The notes: generated by a model from the sequence alone, not told the origin. A stretch of 64,000 nucleotides of DNA from Cladorhizidae sp. MBARI D1340-BT2 (GCA_028752905.1 JAQNBH010000017.1:34505364-34569363); one strand, 5' to 3'. Numbered from the stretch's first letter, positions 11,625 through 23,233 are shown. Numbers and translations: made by a program.

Positions 11625-11988
11625 CTAACTACTGCAGGTCAGGGAGTGAGGGGCTACAGGGGCAGACTCATGGTGTCCTAACTACTGCAGGTAAGGGAGA
11701 GAGAGGGGGGCTACAGGGACACTCATGGTGTCCTAACTAAAGCGGGACAGGGAGGGAGGTGCTTACTCTATAGGGGCAGACACATGGTGTCCTAACTTAT
11801 ACAGGACAGGGAGAGAGGGGCTTACTGTGGACTATTGAAGTCCAACTACTGGCAGGACAGGGAGAAAGGGGCTTATTCTACATGGGCAGACTCATTGTTG
11901 CTTTACTACTGCAGGTCAGGGAGAGAGAGGCTAGAGCGGCAGACTCATTGTGTCATAATTACTGCAAGACAGGAAGAGAGAGACTTAC
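11625..11988. repeat. Tandem repeat containing copies of an exon end and its donor
   Basis: Five to six units of about 50-65 bp. On the minus strand each unit has a GAGTCTGCC-like segment, a TAGAGTAAG donor-like segment and a pyrimidine-rich stretch ending in TGCAG. The flanking exon end at 11989 (GAGTCTGCTTCTCTAGA, then GTAAGT) is the first unit of the series. Confidence 0.75.
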
Positions 11989-12137
11989 TCTAGAGAAGCA
12001 GACTCGATGTTAACAATATTGCCGCTCTTTGTGATGGCAATGCCTTCAATGACATACAAGTGGGTGGAGCCTAGCAGCAGGACTCCTTCCCTACTGACCT
12101 GGCCAGTCAGACGAGTACATTGGTGTGGCTTATGCAC
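11989..12137 (-). CDS. WDFY3: First visible PH-BEACH exon of the WDFY3-like gene
   Basis: The 149-bp exon lies between acceptor CCCCTCAG and donor GTAAGT. It encodes QCTRLTGQVSREGVLLLG, then STHLYVIEGIAITKSGNIVN. This matches the start of the PH-BEACH domain in WDFY3 (C.R..G....GLLL.G..H.YVIDG......I.DI). The exon is open throughout. The large upstream N-terminal part of the gene is not recognised in the window. Further 5' on this strand lies a 1.6-kb minisatellite. Confidence 0.72.
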
Positions 12138-12212
12138 CTGAGGGGGTACAGACACGGGGCTCAAGTACAGCAAGTATGTGCTATTCCATGTGTACCAAAA
12201 CAATTACATGCA

Positions 12213-13800
12213 TGTAGTACACAACCCTGCTGATGCATGCAGTTCACAACCCTGCTGATGCATGCAGTACACAGCCCTGCTGATGCATGCAGTACACAGC
12301 CCTGCTGATGCATGCAGTACACAACCCTGCTGATGCATGCAGTTCACAACCCTGCTGATGCATGCAGTACACAGCCCTGCTGATGCATGCAGTACACAAC
12401 CCTGCTGATGCATGCAGTACACAACCCTCCTGATGCATGCAGCACACAACCCTGCTGATGCATGCAGTACACAGCCCTGCTGATGCATGCAGTATAGAAC
12501 CCTGCTCATGCAGTAGGCAGCCCTGCTGATGCATGCAGTACACAACCCTGCTGATGCATGCAGTACACAGCCCTGCTGATGCATGCAGTACACAGCCCTG
12601 CTGATGCATGCAGTACACAGCCCTGCTGATACATGCAGTACGCTGCCCTGCTGATGCATGCAGTACGCAGCCCTGCTGATGCATGCAGTACGCAGCCCTG
12701 CTGGTGCATGCAGAACGCAGCCCTGCTGGTGCATGCAGAACGCAGCCCTGCTGGTGCATGCAGTACACAGCCCTGCTGATGCATGCAGTGTACACAGCCC
12801 TTGCAGTACCCAACCCTGCTGATGCATGCAGTACACAGCCCTGCTGATGCATGCAGCACACAGCCTTGCTGGTGCATGCAGTACGCAGCCCTGCTGATGC
12901 ATGCAGTACACAGCCCTGCTGATGCATGCAGTACACAACCCTGCTGATGCATGCAGTACGCAGCCCTGCTGATGCATGCAGTACGCAGCCCTGCTGATGC
13001 ATGCAGTACACAGCCCTGCTGATGCATGCAGTACACAGCCCTGCTGATGCATGCAGTACACAGCCCTGCTGATGCATGCAGTACACAGCCCTGCTGATGC
13101 ATGCAGTATAGAACCCTGCTCATGCATGCAGTAGGCAGCCCTGCTGATGCATGCAGTACACACAACCCTGCTGATGCATGCAGTACGCAGCCCTGCTGAT
13201 GCATGCAGTACACAGCCCTGCTGATGCATGCAGTACACAACCCTGCTGATGCATGCAATACGCAGCCCTGCTGATGCATGCAGTACACAACCCTGCTGAT
13301 GCATGCAGTACACAACCCTGCTGATGCATGAAGTACGCAGCCCTGCTGATGCATGCAGTACGCAGCCCTGCTGATGCATGCAGTGTACACAGCCCTGCTG
13401 ATGTATGCAGTACACAGCCCTGCTGATGCATGCAGTACACAGCCCTACTGATGCATGCAGTACACAGCCCTGCTGATGCATGCAGTACACAGCCCTGCTG
13501 ATGCATGCAGTACACAGCCCTACTGATGCATGCAGTACACAACCCTGCTGATGCATGCAGTGTACACAGCCCTGCTGATGCATGCAGTACACAGCCCTGC
13601 TGATGCATGCAGTACGCAGCCCTGCTGATGCATGCAGTACACAGCCCTGCTGATGTATGCAGTGCACAGCCCTGCTGATGCATGCAGCACACAGCCCTGC
13701 TGATGCATGCAGCACACAGACCTGCTGATGCATGCAGCACAGGGCTATGCATGCAGTATACAGCCCTGCTGATGCATGCAGTACACAGCCCTGCTGATAC
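12213..13800. repeat. 25-bp minisatellite
   Basis: About 63 copies of ACAGCCCTGCTGATGCATGC plus AGTAC. Because 25 is not a multiple of three, three units make a 25-residue protein period, and all three minus frames stay open for hundreds of codons. No start context, domain or splice evidence supports translation. Confidence 0.96.
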
Positions 13801-13802
13801 AT

Positions 13803-15030
13803 ATGTGATCAAGCATAGAGAATAATAATCAAATTTGAGGCATTGGTACTGTATCAGGTCAAAGAGCACAACATGACCTACAGAATGGAACTTGAATCAG
13901 CTCGTATATCCATCCAGAACAAAAGCTAAGAGAACCAGAAGTCAAAGGCTAATGTTTAGTAGGAACCTAAAATTGATAGCCAAATTTTGATTAACTCCAT
14001 TTTCCATAAAATTAATCTCTTTTCTCAGAGCTTGTAACAAATTATTATTTTGACCTTCTTGTGGATTTGACTCTCACAAACGAGCACATCCACAAGAGTA
14101 AAAGGAATGTTGAATGTGGAGATTGTAGTCAAACTGAAGACATTTATAAATATTCCTCCATCATGCCAGGTGCAAACATTCCAGGATTATTTCCCGGAGT
14201 TAGTCCAACCACCAAACATAGGAGGAAGCTGTCTACAGGTCAGGGGAGAGAAGATATTGGCCTTCCTGACAGCAACTGCAGCCAGGAGGAAGACCAGTGT
14301 CTAGCAGGTGAAATTAGAGAGTGATGTTCAAGAGGGTGACCCTTTGACCTTTGGTCAAGCACGCATACAAGTACGCTACTGCTCACCTCAATGGAGAGAT
14401 GTAGAGGCTTTGGCAAGAGTTCAGCTAGAACTCTCCACCTAGCAAATTATTCCGTGTGGACGGCGAGGCGTAATTAATTCTTCTGGCTGGAGGGAAAACC
14501 CTTTTATTCTAAATCACTATCCGGTAAATGCCTCAGGCTGCTTTGACTGACTCATTGTTGATCATGATCCACGGATGAATTATTACGGACAGGAAGAGAG
14601 AGACTTGTGGTGGCCAGCCTCTGCTTTCAGAGGAGTTCAAGTTTAGAGGAGTGCCAGCTGTAACCAAATTGTTTCGAGGAATAATCTTCGAGGGTATTGC
14701 AACACCTTACCATTATTGAACCAAATAATTTTTGCATTCAGGATCAAGTCCGCAAAAATCTTGAAACAATAGCTCTCGAAAGATAGAGCTATACGACAAA
14801 TATCTCTTCTCTAGACAACAAGTAGTGCTATTTTTGTGCTTTTTCCACGCGCGTAAACAACAACAAATCATTATAGACGAGCCAATACACCAGATCCTGC
14901 ATGCACCTTTAAACATGAGACTCATAATGTCCACAAACTTTACCTCTTCAAATCCAAGCCATTGCCACGCCCAATACAGATGCACAATAATCAGAATATA
15001 AGACACAGGAGAAAACTTCTCAGACGAAGA
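13803..15030. other. No gene recognised
   Basis: Mostly unique sequence. An open segment on the plus strand at 14061-14324 has two overlapping frames but no recognised domain or clear splice boundary. It could be an exon of an unknown gene. Confidence 0.4.
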
Positions 15031-15034
15031 TTTG

Positions 15035-15275
15035 CTTTACCACCACAGGCTGTCCTCCACCACACGCTGTCCTGCCACCACAGGCTGTCCTCCACCACAG
15101 GCTGTCCTCCACCACAGGCTGTCCTGCCACCACATGCTGTCCTGCCACCACAGGCTGTCCTGCCACCACAGGCTGTCCTGCCACCACAGGCTGTCCTGCC
15201 ACCACAGGCTGTCCTGCCACTACAGGCTGTCCTCTACCACAGGCTGTCCTCCACCACAGGCTGTCCTGCCACCTT
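15035..15275. repeat. 18-bp minisatellite
   Basis: About 13 copies of GCTGTCCTGCCACCACAG, open in several frames. It lies about 230 bp beyond the 3' end of the Gmr1-like element, where its 3' LTR would be expected. Confidence 0.93.
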
Positions 15276-15507
15276 CATGACAACATAAATTTCCTGTCCA
15301 TCTGAAGAACAAGCTTTGGCTTCCAACACCATTACCGTGCAAGCTTCAGCCTTAAATAATTACCTACTATTAAGGACACCCACAAAACAAATCTCAATAT
15401 TTCTCACCATAAACAACACGCTCCCAAATCCTTAAACTTACTGAGTTAAGACTACACACATACAGCCATACACCTCTAGAAGACTACACACATATAGCCA
15501 TACACCT

Positions 15508-16146
15508 CTAGAGTGCAGTGAAGCTGGTTTCCTCCGTCCATGCTTGACGAGACAGCCCATCTGCATTCGCATTGGCTTTCCCTGGACGGTGAACGATGAC
15601 GTAGTTGTAAGGTTGGAGGAGTAGTGCCCATCTCGTAAGTCTTCCTCCTGTGTCTTGCATTCTGTCGAGGTAACGGAGACAGTTGTGGTCTGTGGCAATA
15701 GTGAAACTGACACCAGTGAGGTAAACTGAAAAATGTTTGACTGCTTCAATAATAGCGAGGCATTCCTTTTCTACCGACGCATAGTTACTCTCCCGGGAGA
15801 GAAGCTTTCGGGAGAAGAAAGCTACGGGACGGTCATTCTGTGCCTCGTCCATCTGGCTGAGCACTGCACCCACCCCAACATCAGACGCATCCGTCTGGAC
15901 CACAAATTGTCGGTTGAAGTCTGGTCCCTGAAGGACTGGCTCACTCGACAGGGCATCCTTCAGTGCCTGGAAGGCTCGCTGGTGTGTCTCTGTCCATTCT
16001 ACTTTGTCAGAGAGGTCCTTTCGGGTGATGTCTGATAGTGGAGCGGCAGTAGTAGCGTACTTAGGGATAAATCGATGATAGTATCCAGTCAGCCCTAAGA
16101 ATGATTTGATGTCCTTCTTTTTCTTTGGAACTGTGAAGACTTGCAC
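15508..16146 (-). pseudogene. RNase H region of the Gmr1-like element
   Basis: It begins with the RT thumb/connection (SFLGLTGYYHRFIPKYA) and continues into RNase H: VVQTDASDVGVGAVLSQ, VEKECLAIIEAVKHF and FTIATDHNCLRYL, ending at VIVHRPGKANANADGLSR. The catalytic D-E-D pattern typical of gypsy RNase H is visible. The frame differs from that of the RT segment, so there is a frameshift near 16140. Coding stops at 15508, with no integrase downstream as a canonical gypsy element would have. Confidence 0.85.
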
Positions 16147-16730
16147 AGCCTGTACTTTACCAAGCGCTCAGGTCTGACCTGTCCTTTCCCTACAACGTGG
16201 CCAATGTATGGGCATGTGTACATGGCATACTTGCACTTTGCTTGTTTTGCAGTGAGCCCTGCCTCACTAAGTCGGGTCAGCATCTGTTCTAGGTGGTTGA
16301 GATGGTGCTGCCAGGTTGTACTAAACACCACAATGTCATCCATGTAGGCTGCTACAAAGTCTGAGGCATCCCCAAATATGGTGTTTATCATGCGTTGAAA
16401 AACGCTGGGAGCTCCCACTAGCCTAAACGGCATCACTTTGAATTGGTATTTACCAAACGGGGTGACAAAAGCTGTCTTCTGGCATGAATTCTCATCAACT
16501 GGCACCTGCCAATACCCTTTGGTGAGGTCCAGCGTGGTGAGGTATGTAGCTCTGGCTAAGCCGTCCATCAACTCATCAACTCTGGGCATAGGAAATGGGT
16601 CGGGACGGGTCACTGCATTGAGTCGACGATAGTCCACACAGAGGCGCAGTGACCCGTCTTTCTTTGGAACCAGCACGATGGGAGCAGCCCATGCACTGGT
16701 GCTAGCCTCGATGAGGTCCGCCCTCAACAT
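16095..16730 (-). pseudogene. Reverse transcriptase core of the Gmr1-like element
   Basis: The fragment shows the gypsy RT motifs in order: LRLCVDYRRLN, LTTLDLTKGYWQVP, TPFGKYQFKVMPF and the YMDD box in VAAYMDDIVVF, followed by the IGHVV segment. The upstream RT edge (SAWAAPIVLVPKKDGS) is present. Continuity with both neighbouring segments needs frameshifts. Confidence 0.88.
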
Positions 16731-17260
16731 CTGGTCTATTTCCCTTCTGACGGTCTCTCTCCTGGAGTGGAGTAGGCGGTACGGGGGGCGAGTGGACGGG
16801 CAGAGCTTCTCCGGTTGCTATTTGCATGACTGCCATTTGAGTTCTCCCCGGCTCGTTCGTAAAAACATGTTCATGCTGTCGTAAGAGGGCAAGTAACTCT
16901 TCTTTCTGGTGTTCATCCAGTTCCTCATTTAGATGTACTGTTGGTGGTTTCTCTTCATCTGGCCACGTTGGAATGTCCACTTCAGTCATGTCATCCATTC
17001 CTACGCTGGCCGTCAGGCATATCGCGGAGGGCGACTCCCATCTTGCCAACATGTTGAGGTGGTATGTCCTGAGCGGTCTCCTACTGCCATCCATCCTAAC
17101 CCGGAATGTGGTGGGGGACAGCTTGTCCACCACTGTGAAAGGGCCCTGCCATTTGGCCAGGAGTTTGTTTGACGATGACGGCAGCAGGACTACCACAAGA
17201 TCTCCAATCTGAAAGGTGTGGTCTTGTCGTAATACCGTCCTTTTTGGCATCCTTCTCACA
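16702..17260 (-). pseudogene. Integrase C-terminus to RT N-terminus linker
   Basis: The segment carries a chromatin-proximal integrase tail of GPY/F type (GPFTVVDKLSPTTFRVRMDG, then YHLNMLARW), then an acidic linker (HEHVFTNEPGRTQM) that leads into the RT start. It directly connects integrase to RT and so shows that the unusual order is not an assembly of two elements. Confidence 0.75.
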
Positions 17261-18793
17261 GACTGTTGCAGATTTCTGGGCTGCTTCGAGGCGACGATAT
17301 GTCTCTTGAAGGAAGGACACTGTGCTTTCTGTGGTCTGCTTGGGTGCTTCCCATTCTTCCTTGACGATATCAAGTGGTCTGCGGGGATTCCATCCATAGA
17401 GGAGCTCAAATGGGGAGTAGCCAGTGCATTCCTGGGGGACGCTGCGGTACGCAAAGAGTACGTACGGGAGAACCTTGTTCCACTGATTATCAAATTGGCC
17501 AATCAGTTTCCTTAGCATCTGCTTGAGTGTTGCGTTGAACCTCTCAACCATACCATCAGTTTGAGGATGGTATGCAGAGATCTTGATAGAGCGGATACCG
17601 AATAGGCGATAGAATTCCTGGAGTAAGCCACTAGTGAAGTTTGCTCCTCGGTCCGTTAAAATTTCATCCGGGAGTCCAACCCTGGAGAACAACTCGATGA
17701 GTGCCTCTGCCACGTCTGTACTGGTAGTCGTGCATAGTGGAAATGCCTCAGGGAATCGTGTGCCATAGTCGTAGACTGTCAAAATAAATCTGTGGCCCTC
17801 TTTTGTCTCCAGCAGCGGTCCCACCATGTCCATGGCTATACGGCAAAAAGGTATTCGCATCACAGGTAAGGGAATTAGTGGTACCTTTCGTGGTTTGGTA
17901 GTGGCTGATCTCTGGCAGTCTTGGCAGCGGGTACACAGCTCTGCCACATCTGTCCTCATCCCTGGCCAGAAGAATCGCTGCATAAGTCGTGCTGTTGTTC
18001 TCTTTCTTCCCAAGTGGCCTGCCCACGGTATCTGGTGTGCCATCCTGAGGACTGTCTCCCGGTATGGCTGTGGCAGTACCAGCTGATTTATCTCATCATG
18101 TTGCTTGGCTGGGGTCCATCTTCTATACAGGAGGCCATCCTTGTAGTGGAAGGGGGTGTCCAGCTGATTTGCCTTCCTCCTGGGGTGTTCCAGTGATGGG
18201 TCTTCAGTTTGTGCTTTCCTTAGTTGGTCTGGTCCGCCGTCGAGTGGTACCTGCTGACCCCAGATTGACTGATACTTCTTTCTCTCTACTCTCTTAGCAC
18301 TCCTGGTCTGCTTCCTTTTGTTGGAGGAAGTCAGGAACATATCATCCTCCCAGTCCGGGAGGCCATCGTCGTCCAACGAGTCGGTATCGTCCTGCTTAAC
18401 CACAGTCAGTGTGTTCTCCATGTGTAATGGCATGTTCTTCTGTGCATCATTGATGTCTTCCTCCACATCAGCCACATCTGAGCTGGTCTGCTCGTCTTCT
18501 GTCGATGTATTCAACTGCGTGACATCTGTGCTGCTGTCCTCATCCTGGTCCGAATGATCAGAGAGTTCAGCATAGGTGATTGGTCTTGGACAGCGGTGTC
18601 TCGGTCGTTGGGTTCTCTTCTGTGCTTGCAGCATGAGATTGGCTAAGTCGGGGAGGTCTAGTCCTAGCAGCACGTCCCTGTCAAGGTGTCGATTCACTGC
18701 AACCGTCATGACATGCTTCTTCCCTATTACCGTGAGGTTGACCTTGGCTGTCGGTAGGGATTTCGTGTGGCCATGCACTCCTGTACCTAACAC
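17096..18793 (-). pseudogene. Protease end and integrase of the Gmr1-like element
   Basis: The 565-codon open segment starts in the aspartic protease (RDVLLGLDLPDL). The protease active site DSGC is visible just upstream at about 18865, before an in-frame stop. The integrase has an HH-CC zinc region (HQIPWAGHLG, CTRCQDC) and a DDE triad in AMDMVGP, TDRGANFTS and MVERFNATLKQ at roughly residues 323, 381 and 417. YRSVPQECTGYSPFELLYG follows. The central domain is intact. Confidence 0.88.
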
Positions 18794-18896
18794 CCGGTCT
18801 CCAGTGAGCGCTCCACTTTTGATCTACTGGCTATTGATCTGGGTCTGTGTGCAGCCAGAGTCGATTGTCATCTCTGCAATTCGTTGCCCGTCGATG

Positions 18897-20137
18897 TTAC
18901 CTGGAAGATGTAATAATACAATGATAAACCAACATACGTGACTGCCCATCTCGGGCACTTGACAGCCATGTGTCCATATTCGTTGCAGTGGAAGCAGCAT
19001 GGTTGTCCTTCAGCATCGAAGGATGATGGTCGTGGGGGTCACGTGTCGGGTGCCCGCCTGGTGTCATCCGTTCTAGTTCGTTCCTGCCCATTGTATGTCT
19101 GTGCTGGTCGGGGTTGGTAGCCAACACTTTCACTTTGTGGTTTGTTCGATCTTGGTGATCTCATCCACAGTCTTCTTGGCTCCTCTGTTTTTGATTTGAA
19201 GAGCTGATACTCTTCCACAAGCCGGCCAGCTTCTGTGTGGGTTTTCGGCTTCTTCTCCCATATCCAGGCCTGTAGTTTTGGATCTGTCAATGCCTGGATC
19301 CCCTGATCAATGACCAGCATCTCATGTAGTTTCCCGTCTGGTGGTGGCTGACTTGGTCCATCTGGTGAGATTGATGTCAGCTAGAGCTCATGCGCTGACT
19401 CACCATGCACTGGCGTAAGCTCTCTCCATCTAATTCGGTAGGTCTCCGGGGTGATGCCATGGTACTCAATCAATGTTTGTCGGATTGTCGGGAAGTCTCT
19501 CTTTCGGTCTTCAGGGAGGTCAGCTAGGAAGTTTAGGGATTTTTCGTCCAGGACGGTAAGTAGGTTTGCTATCCAATAGCTGGGATGGACTTCGAAAGTG
19601 GTCATGTTTGACTCAAAGTGGTCTAGGAACGACTCCACTTCTGCTGTGTCCTTCAAGGTCTGCAGTCTGGGTGCATCCTTGCCCGTCTTTCTTTTGTTTT
19701 CCTGCCGTCGTTGCTCTTCGGCTTTCTCCTGCCGTCTACTCTCTCTCTCCTCTTGTCTCTGAGCATCGTTGTTTTGTTGGGTGCGTTCGAACAGTTCCAT
19801 CCACCATTCTTGGTCCCTCTGCTGTCTCTCGTCTTCTCTCTGTCGTAAATCCTCAAGTTCCTCCTTGCGACATATCTCAGTCTGCTCTAACCTCTTCCTT
19901 GAGCTCTGCCTTCTCCTCTCGTCTGCAAAATTCTTCTAGCAGTTTCTTCCTCTCCTGGATGTGAGTAGTCTCCATCTGGTCAATTTTTGCAGTGAGTGCT
20001 TCGATTTTGGAGTCCTCAGTCTCTGTAGAGTCGGAGAGGAACCCTTCCAAATCAGCGGAGTCCCTGCTGTTTGAATCCTCTGGGGTAGGGTAGTGTGCTT
20101 TGTCTGATTGTAGGTGGCGGTTTGGTCTTGTAGACAT
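18897..20137 (-). pseudogene. gag of the Gmr1-like element
   Basis: Fragments from 20137 downward read as a charged coiled-coil-like N-terminus, an EER-rich segment (19653-19800), a retrotransposon capsid-like region (FLDHFESNM, ILADLPEDRK-type context near 19500-19620) and a C-terminal zinc knuckle. The knuckle is at about 18951-18997 (CFHCNEYGHMAVKC, the CX2CX4HX4C spacing). Frames change several times. Confidence 0.72.
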
Positions 20138-20167
20138 AGTTGTTCTTTAGCGATGGGTTCGAAATCA

Positions 20168-20180
20168 GTAGCTGCCACCA
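20168..20180 (-). promoter_or_regulatory. Candidate tRNA primer-binding site
   Basis: Immediately inside the 5' LTR, after one spacer base, the minus strand reads TGGTGGCAGCTAC. A TGG start is expected for pairing with the CCA end of a tRNA. The tRNA species was not identified. Confidence 0.55.
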
Positions 20181-20181
20181 A

Positions 20182-20522
20182 TGTGAGGGATCTATTCTCT
20201 TTGCTAGTATACTAGTAGATTCCCATGAAACTGTCTGAATATGGCTTTAAATTATTAATTCAGTGATACAATATGTAGCACACTCACAACACAATCATGG
20301 GCCCCTGACTCAGAGGCCCGGCTCCTTTAAATAGGCTGCCAGGTGTGAGTCAGGTTATTCCCTTACAAGGTAATATGAATACTAATTAGCTAGTCTGTTC
20401 CTTCCCTGGCCAATCAGAACTGTCCAGGGGAATCTCATGACCTATGTACTATTGGCTATCACTCGTTATCTATGTGGTCTGTGGTCCCAGTTCAGACCCT
20501 TGCAGTTGAGGAATCCCTGACA
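20182..20522 (-). repeat. 5' LTR of the Gmr1-like element
   Basis: A 341-bp segment with TG...CA ends and short inverted termini, TGTGAGGGAT and ATCCCTGACA. The outer edge is confirmed by homology. The next base, 20523, is exactly where similarity to the dispersed repeat at about 38305 begins, as expected if the LTR is inserted in a copy of that repeat. No second LTR copy is in the window. Confidence 0.75.
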
Positions 20523-21290
20523 GTGCTCTCTTTTGATACTAAAATATGTTTCATATGTATAATAGCTATAGGCAAGTTACTAGACCCTAAAGTGGAGAGA
20601 CCTCAAAAACCAGAATCGCTCCAACCTCCGCCAAAATAACTCAAGATTGCTAAGTGCAAAAATCAACGCCTTCAATTTTGCACCCACGTGGTAGTAAATT
20701 TTTAACGCCTAATCAAAAAGGTGATTGCGTGCGTAAGAGCTTCCTCTAGCCACTTGTACCATTTTCAATTTTTTTAGACCTATCATTACTATCCCTCAAT
20801 TTGTTTTTGCTTCCTCTTCCCCCCATCATTCTGTACCTTCATTATTATACTAACTGCATTTCAAGTTTCAACTCGTTATTGTCAACCATTCTTGAGTTAT
20901 GACCCTCACCCCCTTTTATTTCATTTTATACCTCTCGGGAAATGAATAAGGGGAGGGGTGGAAAGAAAGTGTTAAAAAATCTGTGGTTACGACTTTGGAG
21001 CTCCATAGATTCTACACGCTTCACTCTATGACCTCCTCAAAGTCTCTGTGTGCTCTCTTTTGATACTAAAAACTTGTGCATAGGTACAATCATACCCATA
21101 CAGGTAGTCATAGTTAGGGACTGCAACACCAGCCTACCCAAGTTTTTTGCAGTTCTAGCTCCTAATCGGAAAGTTCAAGACAGTTGAAATTAGCACCAGT
21201 GGCTAGAGGAAGCCCTCCTCTATACAATGAATATTATCATTAGGCGCTAAAAGGTAAATACGTGGTCAAGTGCAATGGTGGAAATTAAAA
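20523..21290. repeat. Dispersed repeat shared with 38040-38600
   Basis: 20523-20640 matches about 38305-38420 (TGATACTAAAATATGTTTCA, then ACTAGACCCTAAAG and ATCGCTCCAACCTCC). 20980-21060 matches 38220-38310. 20840-20900 matches the reverse complement of about 38080-38120. No coding content was seen. Confidence 0.7.
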
Positions 21291-21299
21291 AATATGACC

Positions 21300-22312
21300 A
21301 CTAGGATATTCTAGGGCTAGGGGTATTCTAGAGCTAGGGTTATTTAGGGCTAGGGGTATTCTAGGGCTGGGGTATTGTGGGACCAGGGGGTATTCTAGGG
21401 TTAGGGTATTGTGGGACCAGGGGGTATTCTAGGGTATTGTGGGACCAGGGATATTCTAGGGTATTGTGGGACCAGGGGGTATTCTAGGGGGGACCAGGGG
21501 TATTCTAGGGTATTGTTGGACCAGGGGGTATTCTAGGATATTGTGGGACCAGGGGTATTCTAGGGTATTGTGGGACTAGGGTATTGTGGGACCAGGGGTA
21601 TTCTAGGGTATTGTGGGACCAGGGGTATTCTAGGGTATTGTGGGACCAGGGGTATTCTAGGGGTATTGTGGGACCAGGGGGTATTCTAGGGTATTGTGGG
21701 ACCAGGGGTTTTCTAGGGTATTGTGGGACCAGGGGTATTCTAGGGTATTGGGGGACCAGGGGGTATTCTAGGGTATTGTGGGACCAGGGGGAATTCTAGG
21801 GTATTGTGGGACCAGGGTTGTGGGACCATGGGGTATTCTAGGGTATTGTGGGACCAGGGGTATTCTAGGGTATTGTGGGACCAGGGGTATTCTAGGGTAT
21901 CCAGGGGGTATTCTAGGGTTCTAGGGTATTGTGGGACCAGGGGGTATTTTAGGGTATTGTGGGACCAGGGGTATTCTAGGGTATTGTGGGACCAGGGGTA
22001 TTCTAGGGTATTGTGGGACCAGGGGGTATTATAGGGTATTGTGGGACCAGGGGGTATTCTAGGGTATTGTGGGACCAGGGGTATTCTAGGGTATTGTGGG
22101 ACCAGGGGGTATTATAGGGTATTGTTGGACCAGGGGGTATTCTAGGGTATTGTGGGACCAGGGGGTATTCTAGGGTATTGTGGGACCAGGGGGTATTCTA
22201 GGGTATTGTGGGACCAGGGGGTATTATAGGGTATTGTGGGACCAGGGGGTATTCTAGGGTATTGTGGGACCAGGGGGTATTCTAGGGTATTGTGGGACCA
22301 GGGGTATTCTAG
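21300..22312. repeat. 28-bp minisatellite
   Basis: About 36 copies of GGTATTCTAGGGTATTGTGG plus GACCAGGG, varying in G-run length. The plus strand has many GGG or GGGG runs per unit, so the array has strong G-quadruplex potential. Confidence 0.95.
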
Positions 22313-22319
22313 AGATAAG

Positions 22320-23230
22320 AAATGTGCCAGGCAGTTGTAACATCATCCTCTGAACTTAACCAGAACCCATGTGAAGACATTCCTCTGGCGTGTTTTGTTA
22401 CATGAATAGTGTGTATTCTTTCTGTCTTCAAGCACTGATATCCATGGTGTGTAGCAATGTTGCCAATGTTCAGACAAGCCTCGGACAAAGACCTCCAAAA
22501 CTACTATTGATAAGATTAGATGGTAATTGACAATTATTTCTGTGTAATTGACTGCTGAACGATCAGTTTCAATGTGAAGCAAACAACCGAGGAGATCTGA
22601 AATGAAACACAAATACGACGGCCAGTATCTGGGTGTGGCTTGTTGGCCCTATCCTATCCAGCTGATAATTTGTCGGGAAAGTCGTCTAGGAATTCATCTA
22701 AAGATTATGACAAATATGTGCATCATGGGCCTTGGCTCTTTAGATTGCCTGTATGACTGAATCACTGATGTTGATATGAGCACTTTCAAATTTACGGCAA
22801 GTCCATCAGTTTCCATACGTATGATGCAGAAGGCATGAAGAACGTGATATGGGCAAATTTGTTACCGCTCCTTGTAACAGATGCAAACCCACAGCACCAC
22901 TTAGTCCTGAGGGAGAGTTCTATTGGTGTCAATATTGGTGTGTTGTTTGGAAGAAGGAGGAGTCTCCATTGCACAACCCGACCACTCCCGCAGATATTGC
23001 ACCATTTGTCAAGACAGTTTTGGGGAAACCTCCGAAGATTCATTGATCTAATGGTGTCTTAAAAAAAAATGTGTTTGTGGGTTACCCCCCCCCCCCCCCC
23101 CCCCCATAAAAGTTAACTTTCACCCCCCTGAATGAAATGTAAGATGCTACATTTTAGTCCACCACCCTTACCTGTCAACGTCACTGTCTACAGGGTTCGA
23201 CTTCTTCAGAGTCTTCAAATGGTTCATCTG
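22320..23230. other. No gene recognised
   Basis: The segment contains open but unrecognised frames at 22790-23062 on both strands and a C run at about 23088-23104. It may include the remainder of the Mutator-like element to its right. Confidence 0.4.
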
Positions 23231-23233
23231 CTT

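Larger units (their letters stand above)
15508..20522 (-). mobile_element. Ty3/gypsy retrotransposon with Gmr1-like gene order, decayed
   Basis: In transcription order (right to left) the element has a 5' LTR, a primer site, gag with a zinc knuckle, protease, integrase, reverse transcriptase and RNase H. Integrase thus precedes RT, as in Ty1/copia, although RT and integrase sequences are of Ty3/gypsy type. This combination defines the Gmr1 group described from deuterostomes. Several frameshifts and stops break the frames. No 3' LTR was found. The 3' side runs into a 32-bp direct duplication (15447-15511) and then the 18-bp minisatellite. Confidence 0.82.

Noticed and set aside
12204..13869. 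532-codon and other long Cys/His-rich frames
   Set aside because: This is the 25-bp minisatellite read in three frames, giving a 25-residue period. It is a repeat artefact, not a repeat protein gene.
16702..18793. Two separate elements, one supplying integrase and one RT
   Set aside because: The integrase tail and the RT start are in one continuous open segment (16702-17502), so a single element with unusual order fits better.
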